From positions 1-11,317 of the forward strand of contig JBFMFD010000083.1 of the NCBI GenBank assembly GCA_040752255.1: a DNA stretch of 11,317 bases, read 5' to 3'. Shown in pieces: positions 6,574-11,317 of this stretch. The notes beneath the pieces are model-generated. The model was not told where the DNA came from, did no database searches, and saw only the letters and a program-made list of their open reading frames with translations. The stretch comes from J051 sp040752255 (GTDB taxonomy: Bacteria > Armatimonadota > Fimbriimonadia > Fimbriimonadales > ATM1). The position numbers and the translations under genes were made by a program. Numbering within the stretch: the stretch's first letter is position 1; the number at the start of each line of letters is the position of its first letter.

Positions 6574-8655
6574 ATGCCCCAACTCCTTCTGGAGGTCGGT
6601 TGCGAGGAGCTCCCCGCCCACTCAGTTCTTCCCGCGGCGGAGGCGTTGCTCCGCCTCGTGCTGGAGGCTGTAGTGGCGGAGGGCTTGGCGGCCGAGCCGC
6701 CGCCCGCTCGATGGGCGGCGACGCCCAGACGGCTCATCGTGTCCGTTGACGGCGTGGCGGAGCGCCAGCCCGACCGCCAGGTGGAGCGGCGAGGCCCGTC
6801 GAAGAGCGCCGCGTTCGACGCGGCCGGCAACCCGACGAAAGCGCTTGAGGGGTTTTGTCGCGGCGCGGGGGTTTCGCCCGCGGACGTCGAGGTGCGGGAC
6901 GACTACGTCTGGGTGTCGAAGTTGGAGGAGGGCAAGCCGGCGGTCGAGGTGTTAGGCCCAGCGCTCGTGGCTGCGATACGACAGATACCTTTCGAGAAGA
7001 CGATGCGCTGGGGTGTGGGCAGAACCCGCTTCGCCCGCCCGATTCGTTGGATTGTGGCGCTCGTGGGGGGAGAGGTTATCGAGTTCGAGGTCGAGGGGGT
7101 TTCCGCGGGGCGCGCTTCGCGAGGTCACCGGTTTCTGTCCCCCGATTCGTTCGAAGTAACGGGCTTTGATGACCTGTTGCTTCAGTTGCGGGAGCGCTTT
7201 GTTGAGCCGGAGCCGGAGAGGCGACGCGAGCGGATCGTATCCGGGGCAAAGGATGCGGCGCAGGGTTCGCCGCTGATGTCGAGCGACCTAATCGAAGAGA
7301 ACGTTTATCTGACCGAGTGGCCGACTCCGGTGGCGGGGGCGTTTCGCGAAGAGTTCCTCTCGTTGCCGCGCCCGGTTCTTGTCGCGGCGATGGCACACTA
7401 CCAGCGTTTCTTCCCGGTGGAGTCCAAGCCCGGTGAGTTGACGAACCGCTTCATCAGCATCACCAACGGTGGAGACGAGGCGACGGTCCGCCAGGGCAAC
7501 GAATGGGTGTTGAACGCGCGGTTCAACGACGCGAAGTTCTTCTACGATGAGGATCAACGCCACACCCTCGATGAGTTCCTGCTGCGCACGGAGCGGATTG
7601 TCTTCCAGGAGAAGCTTGGTACGGTTCGCCAGCGCGCGGATCGCATCGCACGGATGGCTGCTCTGCTGGCCGAGCAAGCGGAGTTGGCCCAAGACGCGGT
7701 GGAGCGCGCTCGTCGCGCCGGGCTGTATGCCAAGGCTGACCTCAGCACCGGCCTCGTGAGCGAGTTGCCCTCTTTGCAGGGGCAGATCGGAGCGGAGTAT
7801 GCGCGCCGCGAGGGCTTCCCGGGGAGCATCTGCCGCGCGATTGAACGTCACTACTCGCCGGACGCGGCATCGGATGAAGAAGGTGAGCGCTTGGCGACGC
7901 TCGTGATGTGCGCAGACCAGTCGGACAGGCTCGCGGGCTATCTGGGCATCGGCGAACTGCCGAGCGGCAGCAAGGACCCGTTCGCTCTGCGGCGCTCGGT
8001 AGCGCTGCTTGTTGAAGCGCAGATGTCATGGCCGTTCGCCACGCAGGGAGTCGCGGAGTGGGTCGTCTCCGCAGGAGATGGTTACGCCGAGCAGGGCATC
8101 GAGTTGCGGGATTCGCTCAGCCTGCGGATGGGGGTGAAAGAGGTTCTTGAGGGTAGATACGAGCATGTCTTCTCCGACCTGCCGCACGACGCGCTCGACG
8201 CTGCATGGGCGGTCGCGTGGAATGAGCCGTCGCACCGATTCGCGGCGAGGGTGCGCTTCCTCGCGAGCATCGCGAACGACACCGAGTTTATTCGTCTGGC
8301 GAAGCGTGCTGGAAACATCGTCTCGGCTGCGCGCAGGAAGGGTATCGAGGTGCCCGAGTCGAGAGAGGACGCGGCAGTCCGTACCGACCTCTTTGAAAGC
8401 GAAGCCGAGGTGGTGCTCTATGAACAGATGCAGGTGGCGGAGGAGGAGATGGACGCGTTGCCCGTGGATGCCTTCGGCGAACGGACCGAAGTGCTGCGTG
8501 CGCTCAAGCCGAACATCGAGCTGTTCTTCGACGACGTGATGGTGATGACGGACGATGCCGAGCGTCGGGATAACCGCCTGGCGCTCCTGTCGCGAGTTGA
8601 TCAGTTGGCAAGGAGCGTTGCGGACTTCAGTCGCTTCGTCATCGAGGGCGAGTAG
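6574..8655 (+). CDS. glyS: Glycyl-tRNA synthetase beta subunit
   Basis: GlyS is the large subunit of the alpha2beta2 glycyl-tRNA synthetase; it recognises tRNA-Gly while the alpha subunit GlyQ activates glycine. The 693-residue length is normal for the family. The N-terminus LLLEVGCEELPA (4-15) is the family signature and fixes the start at 6574. A segment with FNDAKFFYDED and LRTERIVFQEKLG follows, then GSKDPFALRR (465-474), another signature. The C-terminal DALR-like anticodon-binding region covers roughly the last 130 residues (ALKPNIELFFDDVMV). It lies 20 bp after nadE and is probably in the same transcript. GlyQ, needed for activity and usually encoded next to glyS, is not in the window. 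No frameshift or truncation is seen. Confidence 0.97.
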   Translation: MPQLLLEVGCEELPAHSVLPAAEALLRLVLEAVVAEGLAAEPPPARWAATPRRLIVSVDGVAERQPDRQVERRGPSKSAAFDAAGNPTKALEGFCRGAGVSPADVEVRDDYVWVSKLEEGKPAVEVLGPALVAAIRQIPFEKTMRWGVGRTRFARPIRWIVALVGGEVIEFEVEGVSAGRASRGHRFLSPDSFEVTGFDDLLLQLRERFVEPEPERRRERIVSGAKDAAQGSPLMSSDLIEENVYLTEWPTPVAGAFREEFLSLPRPVLVAAMAHYQRFFPVESKPGELTNRFISITNGGDEATVRQGNEWVLNARFNDAKFFYDEDQRHTLDEFLLRTERIVFQEKLGTVRQRADRIARMAALLAEQAELAQDAVERARRAGLYAKADLSTGLVSELPSLQGQIGAEYARREGFPGSICRAIERHYSPDAASDEEGERLATLVMCADQSDRLAGYLGIGELPSGSKDPFALRRSVALLVEAQMSWPFATQGVAEWVVSAGDGYAEQGIELRDSLSLRMGVKEVLEGRYEHVFSDLPHDALDAAWAVAWNEPSHRFAARVRFLASIANDTEFIRLAKRAGNIVSAARRKGIEVPESREDAAVRTDLFESEAEVVLYEQMQVAEEEMDALPVDAFGERTEVLRALKPNIELFFDDVMVMTDDAERRDNRLALLSRVDQLARSVADFSRFVIEGE

Positions 8656-8658
8656 CGC

Positions 8659-9021
8659 TTAGCGGCGCTTGAACTGGAATCCGAAAGCCTCGAGCGTCTC
8701 GCCGTCCTCTGAGAGCGACCCGTCGAACGAGTGCTCAACTCCGTCGTCACCCTTCATGCGGAAGGAGAGCACGTTGCCCTGGCTGCTCCACGTCCCGCTT
8801 GCGGATTCTCTGTTGGCACCTTCGACAGTTAGGTCGAAGGTGGCGTCACCGTTGATGGTCAGCGTTGCCTTCGGCGCCGGAACGTTGAGCTTCTCGCCCG
8901 CGCTTGCGGCGATCGCAGGTGGAGAGACCTCCCAGGTCCCTTCCGCGCCCCTGCTGCCGGAACAGCCGACCACGACAAGCGCAAGCACAAGAGCGCAAGT
9001 AGAGAGAGTGCGTGCCAACAC
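8659..9021 (-). CDS. Small predicted lipoprotein, function unknown
   Basis: With the GTG at 9021 as start this is a 120-residue protein. It has a short n-region with one arginine, a hydrophobic core (ALVLALVVV) and a lipobox VVGC with the lipidated cysteine at residue 20. The mature part of about 100 residues begins SGSRGAEGTWEVSP and shows repeated beta-strand-like blocks (ATLTINGDATFDLTV, ASGTWSSQGNVLSFRM, then DGETLEAFGFQFKRR). The GTW and G-x-L-F pattern resembles small lipocalin-like or beta-barrel lipoproteins, but I do not recognise the family. Other starts in frame are TTG at 9018 and TTG at 9048. The GTG is chosen because it gives a compact signal peptide and has a TATACT box ending 6 nt upstream. 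It is divergent from the RibD-like gene and converges on glyS with only 3 bp between stops. Confidence 0.75.
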   Translation of the reverse strand: MLARTLSTCALVLALVVVGCSGSRGAEGTWEVSPPAIAASAGEKLNVPAPKATLTINGDATFDLTVEGANRESASGTWSSQGNVLSFRMKGDDGVEHSFDGSLSEDGETLEAFGFQFKRR

Positions 9022-9027
9022 GAGGCA

Positions 9028-9033
9028 AGTATA
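9028..9033 (-). promoter_or_regulatory. Putative -10 box for a leaderless lipoprotein transcript
   Basis: On the minus strand TATACT is close to the -10 consensus and ends 6 nt before the GTG at 9021, the same spacing as TAAACT before the ATG at 4812. No ribosome binding site precedes the GTG or the TTG at 9018. A transcript starting here would lack a leader and would exclude the longer reading frame from the TTG at 9048. No good -35 hexamer is seen at 16-18 bp. Confidence 0.5.
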
Positions 9034-9101
9034 TCGTCTGTCGCCCAAGAGTGAGCCGGTAACCGTGCGGGTTTTTGCCTCTCAAGCGGCGCAGCGTGCG
9101 G

Positions 9102-9107
9102 TAAGGT
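9102..9107 (+). promoter_or_regulatory. Possible -10 box for the RibD-like reductase
   Basis: TAAGGT fits TANNNT and lies 12 nt before the ATG at 9120, which would give a leader of a few bases. It is a weak match with no -35 box. Some promoter is needed in this gap, because the neighbour to the left is on the opposite strand. The AAGGG touching the ATG is too close to act as a normal ribosome binding site. Confidence 0.25.
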
Positions 9108-9119
9108 TCGCGCCAAGGG

Positions 9120-9818
9120 ATGCAGGAATCCGCACTCGAAGGGATCTACGCCAACCTGGACTTTCCGGTACAGAATGTGCCCGAGTGGCGGCCGTACGCC
9201 TTCATCAACATGGTGGCTACGATTGACGGCAAGGTGCTTTCCGGGGCACGCGGCGAGCCGGTCGGTGACTTGGGCTCAAAAGTGGACCACCAACTGATGC
9301 GCCGAATCGAGGCGGCGGCGGATGCCGTCCTCATCGGTGCGGGGTCGCAGCGCTCGAGTTCCGGCATCTGGTATCCGCCCGGCGTCAAGCGCATCGTCGC
9401 GACCGGTAGCGGCAACGTCTTGGCGGAGAGCCGCTTCTTCGGTGACGAGCCGCACAACGCCTGGGTGTTCTGTACCGAAGAGTCCACACTTCCCCCTCTG
9501 CCGGAAGGCGTGTCCGTGGTTCGGTTCCCTGGCGAACGCATTGATTGGGGGGATGGGGTGCGCCACCTGCGCGAGCAGATGGCAGTCGAGCGGTTGCTCA
9601 TCGAGGGTGGCAGCGACCTGAACGGACAGGTGCTTGGCGCGGATCTGGTTGACGAGTTGTTTCTGACGCTTGCCCCCAAGGTCAAGTTGGGCGAGGATGT
9701 GCCCACGTACGCCGGGGGAGAGCCGCTGCCCAGGGAGCGGCTTCAGCGATACTCGTTGCTTGAGGCGCATCGCGTCGGCGACGAACTGTTTCTTCGCTAC
9801 CGCCGCATCCGGCCGTGA
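9120..9818 (+). CDS. RibD C-terminal-type (DHFR-like) pyrimidine reductase
   Basis: This 232-residue protein matches the RibD C-terminal reductase fold, which is related to dihydrofolate reductase. It has INMVATIDGKV (29-39), an AADAVLIGAGS NADPH-site motif, LLIEGGSDLNG (158-168 region) and LVDELFLTLAPKV. In riboflavin synthesis this domain reduces the ribosyl side chain of 5-amino-6-ribosylamino-pyrimidinedione phosphate with NADPH. Here it stands alone, without the N-terminal zinc deaminase domain of bifunctional RibD. It could therefore be a separate riboflavin reductase or a related reductase with another substrate, such as a pterin. The ATG at 9120 is the only sensible start, because an in-frame TAA lies at 9102-9104. 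No other riboflavin gene is nearby. It is transcribed away from the lipoprotein gene, and its stop is 3 bp from that of the AAA+ gene. Confidence 0.85.
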   Translation: MQESALEGIYANLDFPVQNVPEWRPYAFINMVATIDGKVLSGARGEPVGDLGSKVDHQLMRRIEAAADAVLIGAGSQRSSSGIWYPPGVKRIVATGSGNVLAESRFFGDEPHNAWVFCTEESTLPPLPEGVSVVRFPGERIDWGDGVRHLREQMAVERLLIEGGSDLNGQVLGADLVDELFLTLAPKVKLGEDVPTYAGGEPLPRERLQRYSLLEAHRVGDELFLRYRRIRP

Positions 9819-9821
9819 GGC

Positions 9822-11317
9822 TCAGCCTTCGCCCTCGTCGTCGTTTCGGCCCGCCGGTCGGGCGCGCAGGCGCGCCCACTCGCGGAGCTGCTGGATCTCC
9901 TCGCTCATCATCACGCTCAGCGGGACCGTGCTGGTTACCTCCGCTTCGAGGTCCTCTTGCGCGAGTTCACGCCCTGCGTCGAAAGCGGCGAAGAGGGCGC
10001 CGATGACCGCCTGCTCGATCTCGGCGCCGCTGAAGCCCGCTGTGATGCGGCTGAGGTTCTCGAGGTCGAATTGCTCAGGGTCTCGCCTCCGCTTGCGAAG
10101 GTGGATGCGGAAGATCTCCTCGCGCTCTTCGGAGTCGGGCAGGTCAATGAAGAACACCTCGTCGAACCGCCCCTTCCTCAGGAGTTCGGGCGGGAGTTTG
10201 GAGACGTCGTTTGCGGTGGCGACCAGGAAAACGGCGGCGGTCTTCTCCTGCATCCACGTAAGGAAGGTAGCAAAGACGCGGGCGGTCGTGCCGCTGTCGC
10301 TGTAGCCGCTTCCTTGCAGGCCGGCGAAGCCCTTTTCGAGTTCGTCCGCCCAGAGCACGCAAGGCGCGACGCCTTCAGCGACTTGAATCGCGCGCCGGAC
10401 GTTCTGCTCGCTCTGGCCGACCAGGCTGCCGAAGATGCGTCCGACGTCCATGCGCAGCATCGGCAGGTTCCAGTGACTGGCAATCGCTTTGGCAATTAGC
10501 GACTTGCCGCAGCCCTGCACGCCCAGGAGCAACACCCCCTTCGGGGCGGGCAGGCCGAAGTCCCGCGCCGCCGACGTGAAACTCTTAGCGCGCTTGCGAA
10601 GCCACTCCTTCAGGTGCTCCATGCCGCCTACTTCCTTCAGCGACTCGCTGGCGGGGTAGTACTCGAGCAACCCGGACTTGCGGATAATCTGCTTCTTCTC
10701 CTCGAGAATCACCTCCGGGTCCAGCGTCTTCTTCTCCACGAGGCTTCGGGAGAAGACCGACTCAACCTCGTCGAGCGTCAAGCCGGAGCAGGTTTTGACG
10801 ATCCCCTCGCGCTGCTCGGGGCTGAGGTGGAGGTCGAGGTCTGTGCGGCTCTGAAGGGCGAGCAAGAGGCTGTCGAGCACGTCGACAATCTCCTGCTCGG
10901 TCGGAAGCCCGAAGTCCACGACGGTAACGTCCTTCTCCAGTTCGACGGGAAGGCGGAGCACCGGGGCGGTAACCACGATGCACTGGTTCTTGCCGCGCAG
11001 GCCGGTCGCGAGGTCGCGCAGGAGGCGAATGACCCGCACGTCGTTCAGCCAATGATGGAAGTCCTGGAGCAGGCAGATTGCGTTTTCCGGTGCGCCGTGA
11101 ATCTGGGTCAGCGCCTCAAGTTCCGGGGCGAGGCGCTGCTTGGGGTCGGGGCTGCGCTGGGGCACCGGGGGCCGGAAGCCTCGGGTGAGCGTCCAGCGGT
11201 GTACCGTTCGGTTCAGTTCTGCGGCTACCTCATCAACGGCCTGCGCGGCCCTCTCCTCCTCCCAGGTCAGGATGTAGAGGATGGGGTACTTGGCTCGAAT
11301 GAGGACTTCGATCTCGG
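9822..11317 (-). CDS. Ycf46-like AAA+ ATPase (N-terminus outside window)
   Basis: The minus-strand frame is open from the right edge to the TGA at 9822-9824, giving about 497 codons. A GTG at 11165 is internal, since matching family sequence (EVLIRAKYPILYILTWEEER) continues upstream to the window end; only a few N-terminal residues are probably missing. The N-terminal half (about 11315-10780) looks like a degenerate AAA domain without a P-loop, with CLLQDFHHWL in the Walker B place and VDFGLP after it. The C-terminal half is an intact AAA+ module: Walker A GVQGCGKS (10500-10523), Walker B VLWADELEKG with D-E at 10341-10346, sensor 1 VATAND, and arginine-finger region LLRKGRFDE. The tail is acidic (DDEGEG). 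The layout matches Ycf46/Slr0374 proteins of cyanobacteria and some plastids, reported to be linked to inorganic carbon use but biochemically poorly defined. The role in this organism is unknown. Confidence 0.87.
   Translation of the reverse strand, partial: EIEVLIRAKYPILYILTWEEERAAQAVDEVAAELNRTVHRWTLTRGFRPPVPQRSPDPKQRLAPELEALTQIHGAPENAICLLQDFHHWLNDVRVIRLLRDLATGLRGKNQCIVVTAPVLRLPVELEKDVTVVDFGLPTEQEIVDVLDSLLLALQSRTDLDLHLSPEQREGIVKTCSGLTLDEVESVFSRSLVEKKTLDPEVILEEKKQIIRKSGLLEYYPASESLKEVGGMEHLKEWLRKRAKSFTSAARDFGLPAPKGVLLLGVQGCGKSLIAKAIASHWNLPMLRMDVGRIFGSLVGQSEQNVRRAIQVAEGVAPCVLWADELEKGFAGLQGSGYSDSGTTARVFATFLTWMQEKTAAVFLVATANDVSKLPPELLRKGRFDEVFFIDLPDSEEREEIFRIHLRKRRRDPEQFDLENLSRITAGFSGAEIEQAVIGALFAAFDAGRELAQEDLEAEVTSTVPLSVMMSEEIQQLREWARLRARPAGRNDDEGEG

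Larger units (their letters stand above)
9022..9119. other. Divergent intergenic region between lipoprotein and reductase genes
   Basis: This 98-bp gap must hold both promoters. The TATACT box for the minus gene is at 9028-9033, and a weak TAAGGT for the plus gene is at 9102-9107. A hexamer GTGCGG occurs twice (9065-9070 and 9096-9101), but nothing shows that it is an operator. No other structure is convincing. Confidence 0.5.

Noticed and set aside
8654..8669. Small inverted repeat AGCGC/GCGCT over the convergent stop codons
   Set aside because: The stem is only 5 bp with no T run on either side, so it is not convincing as a bidirectional terminator.
9061..9076. AACC/GGTT hairpin followed by a T run in the divergent gap
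   Set aside because: The stem is only 4 bp and no plus-strand gene ends there. It looks like chance.

Overview
The window is about 11.3 kb of GC-rich, gene-dense bacterial DNA with eight protein-coding genes, very short intergenic gaps and no RNA gene, insertion sequence, CRISPR array or phage signature. The content is mostly housekeeping. The organism cannot be named with certainty. A separate GlyRS beta subunit (alpha2beta2 type) argues against Deinococcus-Thermus and most Actinobacteria, which generally use the single-chain enzyme. The high GC, the Ycf46-type AAA+ ATPase, a NAD synthetase split into two genes, YHS-repeat proteins and promoter-like TANNNT boxes lying directly on start codons would fit Armatimonadota or a related lineage. 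That placement is inference of low to moderate confidence.

Left block, + strand (2-4708): the 3' two thirds of mutS (mismatch repair ATPase) overlaps priA (replication restart helicase) by 8 bp. Fifty bases further on is a small exported protein built of three YHS-like repeats. A perfect 10-bp hairpin with a short T run (4736-4773) closes this block.

Central block, + strand (4800-8655): a promoter-like TAAACT box sits 6 nt before the ATG of a nitrilase-family amidohydrolase. That gene overlaps nadE (NAD synthetase) by 16 bp, and glyS (glycyl-tRNA synthetase beta subunit) follows 20 bp later. The hydrolase very probably supplies ammonia from glutamine to NadE. The glyQ partner of glyS is not in the window.

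Right block (8659-11317): a small lipoprotein gene on the minus strand converges on glyS with 3 bp between stop codons and is divergent from a stand-alone RibD C-terminal-type reductase on the plus strand. That reductase in turn converges, again with 3 bp between stops, on a nearly complete Ycf46-like AAA+ ATPase that runs off the right edge.

The points most worth a second look are the two-gene glutamine-dependent NAD synthetase with unusual active-site-region residues, two identical TANNNT-N6-start arrangements suggesting leaderless transcripts, the triple YHS protein whose middle repeat has lost its cysteines, and glyS separated from glyQ. I did not find a clearly new multi-gene system.
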